64,000 bases of DNA from Gautieria morchelliformis (taxonomy: Eukaryota > Basidiomycota > Agaricomycetes > Gomphales > Gomphaceae): assembly GCA_015179125.1 (NCBI GenBank), contig WHVA01000110.1:186001-250000 (forward strand), in the 5' to 3' direction. Each line of letters starts with the position of its first letter. Positions within the stretch are counted from its first letter, which is position 1. The translations under genes and the position numbers were made by a program. Under the pieces are notes generated by a model. It was not told the DNA's origin. It searched no databases and worked only from the letters and a program-made list of their open reading frames with translations. Shown here piece by piece: positions 42,722 through 53,345 of this stretch.

Positions 42722-43605
42722 CAGCCTTGCCTATATTACAAATGACATAGGTACAAGTGTCAACGGTTATCAAGCCAAAGATATGCGACAGACGGCCCAC
42801 CATTTGTTTGCATCGCTTCATGACGCTGGTTATGCCCTGAAATCCTGGTCTCGAGCTCCCTTCAACGCGGTTGAGTATTTTCCGGCTAACATGTACAAGC
42901 ACTATCCCGACCTTTGCCTTTGCGAGGGTCATTGGAAACTTAATCTGTTTGCTAGCCAAGAATACCCGGCCTTCACGCATGCACTGAAGAACAGAGGCAA
43001 TGATAAGGAGGAGCCTGAATCTGATAACTCCTTGTCTCCTACTCCCGAAACCCCAAAGAAATGCATTCATGCTTCCTCTGACAAACCAGCTCTGAATGTC
43101 AAAAAAACCAAGGTAAATCATCCAGTGCCTGGCACTGCAGGCCCAGGTTCTGGGTCTACCTGTGCTGTTGCGATACCCACTTTGACGTCCAAAGGCAGTC
43201 CAATTGTGTCACTGACATCTTCAAGTGAGATGTTCTCAACTAGTATACCATCTTCCGACTTGGACTTTACTCTTCATACCATGTCAGTACCTTCTGCCGC
43301 TAACCAGGACACCATTCAAGCATCAACTACCAAAAGTTCAGCTCCATCTATTAGCTCACGGCACTCCATCTATTACTCAGGCTTCGAAATCTTCCTTGTG
43401 CAGCCCTGCTTTGCTGGACACTCTCTATTCTACCTTGCCTGTCTCTATCCTGCCATCTGCTTCAGCTCCTCTTCCCCTTAGCCTCACAGTTCAGCCACTG
43501 AAATCTACTATCAAGGACAACCTGCCGCAGCTGATATCAGCGTCTCCACTTACCCCTAATGAGGCGACAGATATTCGTGGGTTTTGTCCATATTTATTTA
43601 TTTAA
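42722..43605 (+). pseudogene. Unknown fungal protein fragment with WK/YP motif, frameshifted
   Basis: A frame opens after a possible acceptor (TAATCCCAG, about 42721) and reads GYQAKDMRQTAHHLF, FPANMYKHYPDLCLC, then HWKLNLFASQEYPAF, followed by a Ser/Thr/Pro-rich tail. The N-terminal pattern resembles a group of agaricomycete proteins of unknown function with conserved acidic, WK and YP residues; this is from memory and not checked. The frame shifts near 43370, and the tail continues in the next frame to 43605 (TLPVSILPSASAPLPL). No function can be given. Confidence 0.4.
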
Positions 43606-43828
43606 TCCCAAGCTGACTGTCAGTGCAAGCGGGCAATGCAGCGCCAAGCTCCAATCCGAGCGTTGGCAACACAACTGCAATGCTGAAGCAACCTGAAGCT
43701 TCGGCTCAAATAGTAAGAAATTTCTCCTGTAGTAGCGTTAGTTATTGATCATTGCTACATGATGTGCACAGATAAATCCTTTGTGAGTACATCATCTTTA
43801 AGAGTTGAATGTAATATCTTCCGACATG

Positions 43829-44335
43829 TCCCGCAGTGCACAGCACATTCACGTGATACCGAAAGTCAATCTACGGCTTCCCGAGCCACCTCCACCAACC
43901 CCATCCTTGAATAATGCATCCAAAGGCAAGAAGAACTTGGACGACGCTGTCTGGAAACCAAGCCCCAAATGTAATTCTCCTAGTCAGTGTTGATTATTAT
44001 TCTCAGTCTACTCTAATGATGTTAGTTGATGCCACAGTAACTTATTCAGCATCGACTATATACGTACTCATCCAAATGCATCTAAAATAAATGTTAGGCT
44101 AGCATTCGAGGGCCTGTCAGCTCAGGAGAAGAAGGTAAGAGCTATTATACCATCTGACTGGTACTCATTTGCCTCTGGTTATAGGTATACGCTGACCGAG
44201 GTGCTTACAACAAGAAAAACAATCTCCCCCCTCAGTTGGACTTGGTGGATGCCAGCAAAGGTTCGCTGGATGATGTGCGCATATTGTCAGTTAATTACCT
44301 GATGCTGATTTCACACAGAAGCAATCACGGGAAGT
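43829..44335 (+). pseudogene. Possible spliced gene remnant with a 50-nt intron at 44135-44184
   Basis: Reading blocks are VNLRLPEPPPPTPS...DDAVWKPSPK (43860-43968), SIDYIRTHPNASKINVRL with FEGLSAQEKK (about 44050-44134), and VYADRGAYNKKNNLPPQLD from 44185. The intron GTAAGAG...TTATAG between the last two is canonical and keeps frame. The FEGLSAQEKKVYADRGAYNKK stretch is weakly reminiscent of the end of an HMG box. I could not join the first block in frame. Confidence 0.35.
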
Positions 44336-46054
44336 GGTGTGAGTGTATAGGTGAGTGAGAGGGGTGGTAAGCGCCGAGTTGGAGGTTTGTGCTGCACAGG
44401 GAGCCATCAGGTGGATGGGGCCCATATCTGGTCAACTAGGATTGCGTCAACTGGGATTGCTCTGAGAGATGCCGTAGTATACCATCGTATGTCGAGATGT
44501 ACCGAAAATGACCGATGGTTACCGAGTGGTACCTATGGGGCGCTGATTAATGGGTTGAAGTCCGCTAGGACTTGACTAGGCAAGGATGTATAGCGGCGCT
44601 ACTACAACCTTGCCGTGGTTTGGGGGGAGAGGAGCAGGACGTTCGCCGCTGGCTGCACGGGTGGTCCCGATGTCAGATGTGGGCGATGTGGGGCGACTTG
44701 ATTGACCCTCATGGCAATCTGACGGGAGCACCCGGGGACACATGATTCCGAGTCACGTGACCCCCCGGCGAATCCTGGCCACCCTCGAGCGTGAGGATGC
44801 GGAGGGGAACTCCAACACCCATTTTTCCATCAATCTGCTGCGGATTGACGGGACGTGAGTTCCACTCTGAACTCACACCCCCAAACCATGCAGAAAGATA
44901 GATTCCAGATGTCTGCAAGCTTCGACCTGGGATGGACATGTTTGGAATAAGGTGTGCCGCTGGTTCAGGGCTTCGTCCGCAAATCCTCCCATTGCAGTAA
45001 TTTAAGGGACCAATCCTGTGTCACAGGTGCCCAGCCTCCCTCCGCTGTCTCGAAGGTGAACCGGGGTGCGCGTGAAGGAACGCATGGGTTGCACGGAAGA
45101 GATGCTCAAGTGAGATAAACGAGTTCGTGGGGTCATCGACCTCCATCAGGTTAGTGATGTTGCCCAGATGCCGCTTAGGTTCAGTGTACGGATTATGAAT
45201 TGTGGTAGACCTTCGGCCTCGCTTGGTCATGCCATGAGATGTGGCTGTGAAACATGATCATGAAGTGTGCCATCGACTGCATTGCGTGCGGGCCACACTA
45301 GCCCAGCAAGAAAGCGGAAGTTCCTGTGTACACTCGCAGTGTGGAAATATTCTTAAACACGTCAAGTTCAACTCTCAGCGCAAGCCGGCGCTCCCGCACT
45401 GCTTGCTAGCTCTCGACGAGGGGTCTGAGCCCTGCCGGCGTGAGGCTTGCTGCACCTTCCTTAGCTGTGCGAGGGCCTCGCCCCCGTGCTGCAGTGCGTT
45501 GTGTATGATGTGTCGTGTTGCAGTTTCCGGATGCCGCCTTCGGTGACAAACGCGCACAAGAGCCTCTCCGAGGCTGGAACTGAACGGATTCTGGGATGGA
45601 AAGCCTATGCGGTACGGATGAACACATAGGCGGCCTGTGCCCCAGTTTCTCACGTCTTTCTAACGCCAGTGTACGTGAATGCCCGTCGAGGCGGAACCTG
45701 CGACCCTGAGGAACCATCCTCTTAAGGCTGCCTGCCCTCCTGCCCTCATCTCGGCCTGGCCTGTGTTGTCGCCTGCAGCGCCTTTCCAGTTTTCCTGTGA
45801 GCCTCTAGGCAGCCCAACTGATGCCATCCAGTGGCATGCACAGGAAACCAGCTCTGAGGCAAATTCTCTTCGAGCGGCACCTTTCCATGTCACCTCAGAC
45901 ATCGCTCCGTACAAACCATGTGATAAACGCTGGTTGTTGAATGTGACGGTGTAGCGAGTGTAGGCTAGCTGCAAGGACTTGCCGAGAGTGAGATGCCTCA
46001 TCTGCTAGGTACTTTGCTGGTGCTTCCACCATCGACTTCGTCAACGAGAAGGAT
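44336..46054. other. No recognised gene
   Basis: Short ORFs on both strands overlap each other and have shadow-like composition. A CACGTG motif occurs near 44751. I see no conserved motif, RNA gene or clear repeat. Confidence 0.5.
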
Positions 46055-46625
46055 GCGATGTCCTAGAGGCACCTCTCGCGCCTCTGTCCCGGTACTGCAA
46101 CCAAGCATACTATGAAGTTTGGTGGCCCACGCTTGAGATGTTTCTCACTCTTCTGTCCTGGTATTACAACCGAGCGCATCGCAAAGATCAGGGATGGTAC
46201 AACACGCTAGAGCATCTTCTTGTGCTTTCGTCCTGGTACTGCGACTGAGCATACTGTGTGGTCCACGGATGGCATGACATGCTCGAGATACCTCTTGTGC
46301 TTCTGCCCTGGCGCCGCGGCCAAGTGCATTGCAAGTTCAGGCTGGTACAACATGCCTGAGGCACTTCTCGCATTTCCGTTCTGGTACAGCTACCGAGCGC
46401 ATCGCAAGGTTTAGAGATGGTACAACAAGCTTGAGGGAACTCCTGCTTCCATCATGGTACTGCGACCAAGCATACTGCGTGCTTCAAGTATCTTACGGCA
46501 CACCCGGGGTACTTCTCGTGTCTCTGACCTGGAACAGCGACCGAGCACATTGCGATGTTCAGAGATGGTGCAACCCCTTTTCACTTGTCCTGATACTGCG
46601 ACCAAGCTCACTGTGACCGAGCGCG
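46055..46625. repeat. Degenerate tandem repeat, unit about 73 bp, about eight copies
   Basis: The core CCTGGTACTGCGACCGAGC recurs at about 46085, 46154, 46228, 46305, 46378, 46451, 46527 and 46590, each followed by a GATGGTACAAC-like and a GAGGCACTTCTCG-like block. The copies are strongly diverged. Confidence 0.8.
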
Positions 46626-46959
46626 CCGCGAGGCTCCCTAAGAAAACTGATGTGGCTGCATCTGAATGAGAGGACGCTTCCCCTAACGGTGACATCGCGT
46701 CGTGGGACGCCCAGCGGGCACATGACCACCAAAACTGTGTTGAGATCATATGATTGTACACTGTGCCAGCTTCTGTCTCCATTTGTGAGCTACTGGGTTT
46801 TGAGAGGTTAAGGTTGTCAATTCCCTTTCACCTCGTGCGTTGAGTTTGTTTTGGAGCGCATTTGCCGCTGTCTTTCAAGGCCTCCCCCTGTGGTGAGCCT
46901 GGGATATGCATAGGTCTATGTAGCAGCCGCTTCGCCGGTGGTGGGTTATGTAGTGCTCA

Positions 46960-47960
46960 TGTGCATTCGTGTATGTCACAGGTCCGTTCAGACATAACAT
47001 ATTGCCCCAAGACAGCGGGGATGAATGCCGAAAGCGTTAGTCAGAAGCTGAGCCGCCAATCTGGCCGTGGCATCATGACATACACGGGAACTGGTGGATC
47101 CAGGAATGCTTTCCAGATATTCGTGCACGCCGCCCTCTTTCCGAGTATGACAAAAGCGGCGATGGGCAGGTGATATGCAAATTTCAAATATTCGTGGCAT
47201 CATAACATACATGTTTGATTCAGCTGTGGGTGTGTATGTTCACCCAAGTCGCAAGTCCTTCCCGACAGGTGCACGTTCATGCATATCATGTGTCCATTCC
47301 AACCTGCGCACGTCCATGTGGTTCACAAGTCTGTCCCGACGTGATGTGTTGCCCGATACAGTGGGATGAATACAATGTGAATCGTGGAACTGACTGTCGC
47401 TACGACGCACAAGCTGTATGCTGTGTTCGCAAGCATGGGGAGGGGGGTACGCTGACGCATGAAGTAATGGAAACGATGTGGGGCTTACTTACTGCTCGAC
47501 TATCCATGCCGAACCCCAACGGGTCGGGTAGTCGTCCGAACTGAGCATTCACTCACAGAAATACCTGAGCATTTGCTCACGGAAACACCTGAGCCTACGC
47601 TCAAGGAAGCACCTGAGCCTTCGCTCACGGATACACCTGAGCCTCCGCTCATGGAAACACCTGAGCCTGAGCCTACGCTCACGGAAATGCCTGAGCCTTC
47701 GCTCACGGAAACACCTGATCCTTCACTCATGGAAAACACCTGAGCCTACGCTCACGGAAACAACTCGTCCCTCTCTTGGACAGATACTAGCATAATGTTT
47801 GACCGTCCACGTCAGACCCTAACGGGTCGGGGAGTCATCTGAATCGCGTATCGATACAAGTCACAAGTCCATCCGGACATGCGCATGTCCATGCACGTCG
47901 CAGGTCTATCCAGAGATGACATGTTGCCCCAAACAGCGGGGGTGAATACGACACCGGTCA
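46960..47960. repeat. Three dispersed copies of a second repeat
   Basis: Blocks of the form CACAAGTCCGTCC...GACATGACATGTTGCCCC, then ACAGCGGGGGTGAATAC, occur at about 46970-47030, 47320-47375 and 47895-47955. A CCGAACCCCAACGGGTCG-like phrase recurs near 47510, 47815 and 48015. The whole 46-48 kb stretch is repeat-derived and has no convincing gene. Confidence 0.65.
47546..47763. repeat. 24-bp minisatellite, about nine units
   Basis: The unit is close to CCTGAGCCTACGCTCACGGAAACA with base changes between copies. One plus frame reads an eight-residue repeat of the type PEPSLTET through most of the array, and substitutions largely keep the frame until a one-base insertion near 47730. Confidence 0.85.
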
Positions 47961-48060
47961 GGGCCTAGACCATCCCTACCGCATACAAGCCGTCTGCCGT
48001 GGTCGACCATCCATGCCGAACCCAAACGGTCGTCTGGATTGGACATATCGTCCGCGGAAA

Positions 48061-49480
48061 CACCTTCTGCGTCCCTCTGTGCCTTGCTCCGAACTCTTCT
48101 GCCCTGTGCTTCTCAACAGCTTCAGCTTTGCGCGGTGTTGTGCTGGTGTGCAACTCACACACGGGGTACTGTGCCGCTCCGTGGTAGGCGACAATACGAA
48201 TGCCGCGTGACAGCACCGTCTGGGTTGTGGACGAGGCGTCGTTGGTGGAGATGTGAGTGTCTTTGCTTCCGTCATGCAAGCCATGTCCGATGGACAGCTG
48301 GTTCTCCTTGTCTTCAAAAGGAGTGGTCGCCGCTCCCTGAACTCGAACCCAAGTTGTTTCTGGATTCGATGGAACCCGTGGAAGCATACGTGTAGTCTGG
48401 TTGGTAACGATGCTCGTGGTTGCTGCGGTGTGATGACCTCGATGTTGCAGTCCTGGATTCGGTCTGATCGATGAATACGTCGTGAGCTTCACTTCCGTCT
48501 TTGGATCACGTGCATTTCGTCCGGTAGTGCCTTCAGCCTCCTAGAACGCTGGACCAGTTCCGTAGCAGAGCTCGACTCGGATGAGCCGTGACAGGTTTGG
48601 TTGGACTGTGTGCATATAAGTGTCGCGCTCAAGCCTGGTACGCTCTAGTCTGATGATGATGAAGAAATACGGTAGGACGTCGACTTGAAAAGGTAAGGGG
48701 ATGTGGGCATGATGCTGACTCCTAGTGGTAACGTTGAGCGGTGATAGCGCGGACAATCGTTTGTTACGTGTCTTCCACCACCTCTGATGATGAGATGTCG
48801 GCGAAGAAGTTGTCAGAAGCGATAGTAGTCGTAGCTGGGTTCACGGTGCTAGTGAGTGGATTCAAGTTAGGCATACCACTGCCCTGCTGTCCTCATACAT
48901 CAATTTCTCCGTTCCAATTCCTTGTGGTTCCTGAGCTTTCCGACACTGTCACTGACCGAAAGGTCCTTTTGACTTAGATTTTGACAAGAAACTGTTATGG
49001 TTTTGTCGGCCACTGAATCGCCGGCCGTTTTAGATGTGGTGACAATGTTCGGTGGCCTTTGACGCGTCTGGTGGGTCGGAAGTTCACTGTGCTACAAGGA
49101 GATGGTAGTCGCGGAGATAGCAAAAGAAGCATCTGCTCGCTGTCCTACGAGGAGATGGTGGTCACGGAGCGAGCTCTTCGACGTTTGACAGCTTAGCTAA
49201 TCAACCTGTTAATCAGCCCGGCCGTAGTGCGCGGCATCGCAAGCTCCACCTAGCACTTCAGCATCCACCTGTCTATTCTAGCTCATCTCATTTTCACTGT
49301 GTCCACAAATACAACCGATATATTCAGAAGTGTTCTGTAGTATTCCAATTTACAATCGGTCAGACTCTCGTTTTACGGGATACAGCAGACTGCAGTGGTG
49401 AATCAGATTGTTCCAATATTCACCTACAAATCCCGAGGCATCCCTGGTCAATTCTCACTGGGTTTGGGAGGTAGGGTTTT
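48061..49480. other. No recognised gene
   Basis: Only short overlapping ORFs. A 35-bp phrase (CTACRAGGAGATGGTRGTC) appears twice near 49090 and 49145. Nothing else stands out. Confidence 0.45.
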
Positions 49481-49484
49481 TGAT

Positions 49485-49580
49485 GATTACGTGCACAGTT
49501 TTCGATGGGAGACGATTCCTACTTAGCGCCCGCGTTCGATTGTCTTCGCTACTATATTTAGATGCATGTGGCTGTGCCAG
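49485..49580 (+). repeat. Copy 1 of a TATA-containing repeat
   Basis: It contains TTTTCGATGGGAGACGATTCC, TAGCGCCCG and GCTACTATATTTAGAT, matched by 51485-51640. In this copy an ATG follows immediately after the TATA-like CTATATTTAG. Confidence 0.6.
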
Positions 49581-51113
49581 CACAGCACGACATCGTCGCA
49601 AGCACCCTCGACCACCTTCGCCATGATCGGCTCAGGCCGATGGTCACACAGAGTGTCAATACAGGAGCAAGTGAAGATAAGGATTTGCCTGCACAGCCAC
49701 AAACGGCTGGCGGAAGTGTCAGTAAAACATCCAGAGCCCCAATGCCAAGAAAATTCCGTGACCGGAGAAGCCTTGACGGCAGAGTGCGTCTAATACTTCT
49801 GTCAGTATCGCTGTCTAGCTGACTGGGGTGCAGTCCGTCAGTGAGAGCTCCACGTCGACGCAGCGCACGCAAGATCATGAGCGTACGATATCACTGGGCA
49901 TCCTAGTCGCATGTGGGGCTGCCTCGCCACAATCTGCTGGTGCTGGTGGAACATTCTCTGTAACACCCACATCTCCCCGTGCTCAGAGAGCTGCGCGACC
50001 GTCAACTTTGCGTGATTCCTCGAGGCGCGTGCAGCGCTGGAGTTCCGTGGACGAGGTGGCACTTAATGGAAACGGGAACAGTCCATCGAGGGATGATCCT
50101 GACGGACGGCGGCAGTCGCGTCATGCAGGGAGTACGGAGAGCCCGTTGGGTGGGGGCGAAGGCCGTAGTGTTGTGGGCGAAGGGTTACGAGCTGCTGGAC
50201 TCCCCCGTCGTGGCTCGGAAGATGTCTTCACTGAAGGTGTTCCGCAACGCCGAGCACGGCTTAGCGTTGGATTGGGGAGCAGGCCTTCACTGAACGGCAG
50301 TGGGGATGGAGACCTGGACTGGGATTGCGCAAATTGTAATTGGGCTTCCCAACGAGGAACAGGATCCACGAACACCAACTTCTGCATCTGGCTCTGTGCG
50401 GTATGGGGCTGCACGTAATATTCACAGCGTTTTGCCTAGTGGTGCCTCACGGGCAGGCACATCGCTCGGGTCGTATGGTGCAGATGAGGAGGGACCTCGC
50501 ATGACTCCGCTGCGGACGTATCGATCATCATACGCGCTACCAGAGAACGATGTCACGACACGCCCCACAACACGAGCGCTCGCATACCTTGCCCTATGGC
50601 CGGGCCACGCAAACGCCATCTTCGGAGCACGCCCGGCTAATGTTCGACTCCCTCACCATGTTAGAGACGTAGCTAGCATGCATACCGATGTCCTCGTCCG
50701 CTTCAGACCTTAGTAACGTGCATCGCACACAGGGTAGTGCAGAGCGCGAACTGATGAGGGTGAGTGATGAGGTAGTGAGGAAGGTGACTGCGCTGCATAG
50801 GATGGACTCGCTGGACCTTGGTGGGGGAGGGGGTGGGAGTGGGCAGTCCAGTTTGGATGGGGGAGACAGATCTGTGAGGACGGTGAGGAGGAGTGTGGAT
50901 GTCCATGGGAGGCGTAGTACTGAGGGGTCAGTGTATCGCGAGGCCCGGCGGAGCTGGGAAGATACAGAGGCGTCGGCACGGCGGACGGCGGCGAGAGTAG
51001 ACCTGAATATTTCAGAGGTCAAACTTGAACTGCATTGTGAGCGATGTTCTGAACATGATACAATGCATTTATCTCGTCTCATCGAGGTACAAACACGTCT
51101 AGATAGTAATTAA
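49562..51113 (+). pseudogene. Unknown Ser/Arg-rich spliced gene, frameshifted
   Basis: Exon 1 (49562-49783, from ATG) is joined in phase to 49834 by a canonical 50-nt intron (GTGCGT ... CTGAC ... GCAG, 49784-49833). Exon 2 reads SVSESSTSTQRTQDHERT, TFSVTPTSPRAQR and RRVQRWSSVDEVAL until about 50340. There the frame changes to SASGSVRYGAARNIHSVL and MTPLRTYRSSYALPE, and changes again near 50690 to SSSASDLSNVH, ELMRVSDEVVRKVTALHRMDSL and a Gly run, ending at 51113. The two later changes may be indels or unrecognised introns. Low-complexity Ser/Arg/Gly composition suggests a disordered regulatory or cytoskeletal protein, but I cannot name it. Part of it is duplicated near 62.3 kb. Confidence 0.4.
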
Positions 51114-51484
51114 GTCGCTTCTTGTCACCCACCCACCAGATGACCATGAGTACAGCTATGATTCGCTTGGGAGGGGGCTGCTACCCTTTCCCAACAGATT
51201 CTAGCAACAACTCGATGTTATCATCGGCGCTGCGGGAGAACGGGTCGCCCAGCTTCGCGCCAGATCCGCCATGCCCTTCACTTATCCTCGCCCTGGTCCA
51301 TCACACCCTGGTCAGGCTGCGACTAACAACGAATTAGTGTCGGTCATACGGGCAGACCGCGAGCATGCACCTTAAAAGGCGCACCCTGAGCCTTTAAAGG
51401 TTGATGATTATGGTCATGTATTTATGGGGTAGCGATGGCGGGGATTTGGAAGCGAGATGTCGATTGTATTTTGGAGGCAGACGC

Positions 51485-51640
51485 AACGTACACACTTTTC
51501 GATGGGGGACAATTCCGTTGGGGAGAGTGTTACTGGCATTGAATGACGAGGGTTCTGGGTCGATCACATCCGGAATAGGGATAGCGCCCGTGCACTATCT
51601 TCTTTGCTACTATATTTAGATCCACTTGGCAGTGTCATCA
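51485..51640 (+). repeat. Copy 2 of the TATA-containing repeat
   Basis: Same blocks as 49485-49580 (TTTTCGATGGGGGACAATTCC, TAGCGCCCG, GCTACTATATTTAGAT), with about 70 extra bases between them. It lies 2 kb from the first copy in direct orientation. Confidence 0.6.
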
Positions 51641-51868
51641 CGACAGCTTCTGCCATCACAGCGATGCGGTGAGCGATCACGTCGATCATGTCGATCGTGG
51701 AACCACACGAAGTTCACCATTTATAGCATATGAATGATGTACATCCGGTCCCAATTAGGTGACTAAGAATGCATGGCCTGACGCTTGATATTTTATGAAT
51801 CTGAGCATGACATGGCAAGTTGGAATCTTTGGCTCACTGGCAGAGTATGCACTCACAAATGGTACAAC

Positions 51869-52358
51869 TGTAAGGGCAACCCTGGCCGGTTGTGGAGATC
51901 ACACTACCACACAACTGACAAGGGGAAATCCAAAGTCCGTATAAATGAACAGAGTATACAAGAGAGGGGATTCTCACCTGACAAGGGGAAATCCAAAGAG
52001 AAAAGTCTAAGGACCCCCAATGTCAGCGAGCCCGTATTATACTACGCTGCGCAGCCAGGGACAACACTTGGCACCCGCCATCAACCCTGCATCCCCCTGA
52101 CCTCCCTGACCCTTGATCGACCCTTGATGCCACCTATTATGCGAGTCGCTTGATTTCCGACACTGTTCCGAGAGCGGAAGTCGGAAATTGGAGTGGAACT
52201 TGCAAGGCGAACAGAACTGGTGGAAGTTCTCCCAGAAGCGGAATCATTTCCGAAAGCGGAGGCGGAGATGGAATCGGAACTGGAAGCGGAGTCGGAAATG
52301 GAGTCGGAACTGGGTGTGGTGTCGGAACTGGAAATGGAAAACAGGGTGTCCCCTGACA
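51869..52358 (-). mobile_element. Gypsy-3 solo LTR
   Basis: 490 bp, TGTAAGGGC...CCTGACA on the plus strand. The flanks are ACAAC and GTCAG, so no duplication is present. It is in the same orientation as the full Gypsy-3 that starts 0.5 kb downstream. Confidence 0.9.
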
Positions 52359-52555
52359 GTCAGCGCACGGTGCGCTGGCGGCTGGCATTGACAGTGTACA
52401 GTCAGCACACATGGCGTTGGTGGCTCAGGCTGTCAGCACATGGTGCATCGGCGGCTGGCACTGTCAGCGCAAGGTGTGCTGGTGGCTGGCGCTGACAACG
52501 CACGGTCAGCGCACAGGGCATTGGTGACTGGTGCTGTCAGCACATGGTCAAGGCA
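52359..52555. repeat. Minisatellite of about 30-bp units next to the LTR
   Basis: Units of the type GTCAGCGCACGGTGCGCTGGCGGCTGGC recur about six times with variation, starting directly at the LTR end. Confidence 0.75.
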
Positions 52556-52657
52556 CTATTCCAATTTCTAGACAATTTCCCAACCCAAAAAATCCTCAGG
52601 AAATCTTTGAGATATTGTGAATTTCCTGCTACTAGAAACTGTGTGCGGGGAACTTAC

Positions 52658-52855
52658 GCGGTTGACCAAGCATATTGTCAGCATGATCCTCGTCGTCTGA
52701 AAGGCGCAAGCACAGTCAGTAATAAGCATGGCTTTACATAAACCCACAACGTTGTACTTACCGCTTGCGCGGGAGACTCGACTTCCCCAGCCCCATATTG
52801 ACATCATCCTCCAGCAATTCCTCTATGTCTTCCAAATTGTCAGCAGGTACGTCTG
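52658..52855 (-). pseudogene. Two putative exons of a gene cut by Gypsy-3
   Basis: On the minus strand 52855-52762 is open (ADNLEDIEELLEDDVNMG, Lys/Arg-rich end) and stops at a consensus donor GTAAGTAC. A 65-nt intron ends CTTTCAG at 52697. The next 39 bases (52696-52658) are followed by another donor, GTAAGTT. The phases of the two exons do not match as written, so an indel or a different acceptor is needed. The upstream part is missing because the 3' LTR of Gypsy-3 begins at 52856. Confidence 0.4.
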
Positions 52856-53345
52856 TGTAAGGGCAACCCTGGCTGGTTGTGGAGATCACACTACCACACA
52901 ACTGACAAGGGGAAATCCAAAGTATGTATAAATGAATAGAGCATACAAGAGAGGGGATTCTCACCTGACAAGGGGAAATCCAAAGAGAAAAGTCTAAGGA
53001 CCCCCAATGTCAGCGAGCCCGTATTATACTACACTGCGCAGCCAGGGACAACACTTGGCACCCGCCATCAACCCTGCATCTCCCTGACCACCCTGACCCT
53101 TGATCGACCCTTGATGCCACCTATTACGCCAGTCGCTTGATTTCCAACACTGTTCCGAGAGTGGAAGTCGGAAATTGGAGTGGAACTGGCGAGGCGAACA
53201 GAACTGGTGGAAGTTCTCCCAGAAGCGGAATCATTTCCGAAAGCGGAGGCGGAGATGGAATCAGGACCGGAAGCGGAGTTGGAAATGGAGTCGGAACTGG
53301 GTGTGGTGTCGGAACTGGAAATGGAACACAGGGTGTCCCCTGACA
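52856..53345 (-). repeat. Gypsy-3 copy A 3' LTR
   Basis: 490 bp. Element sense begins TGTCAGGGGACACC and ends TTGCCCTTACA. The pol frame runs 278 bases into it. A 20-bp direct repeat (TGACAAGGGGAAATCCAAAG on the plus strand) occurs twice about 65 bases apart. Confidence 0.93.

Noticed and set aside
44135-44335. A confident HMG-box gene
   Set aside because: Only the last helix is loosely similar and the preceding exon could not be joined in frame.
46055-48030. A host gene assembled from the many short ORFs
   Set aside because: The ORFs follow tandem-repeat phase, overlap on both strands and share no domain.
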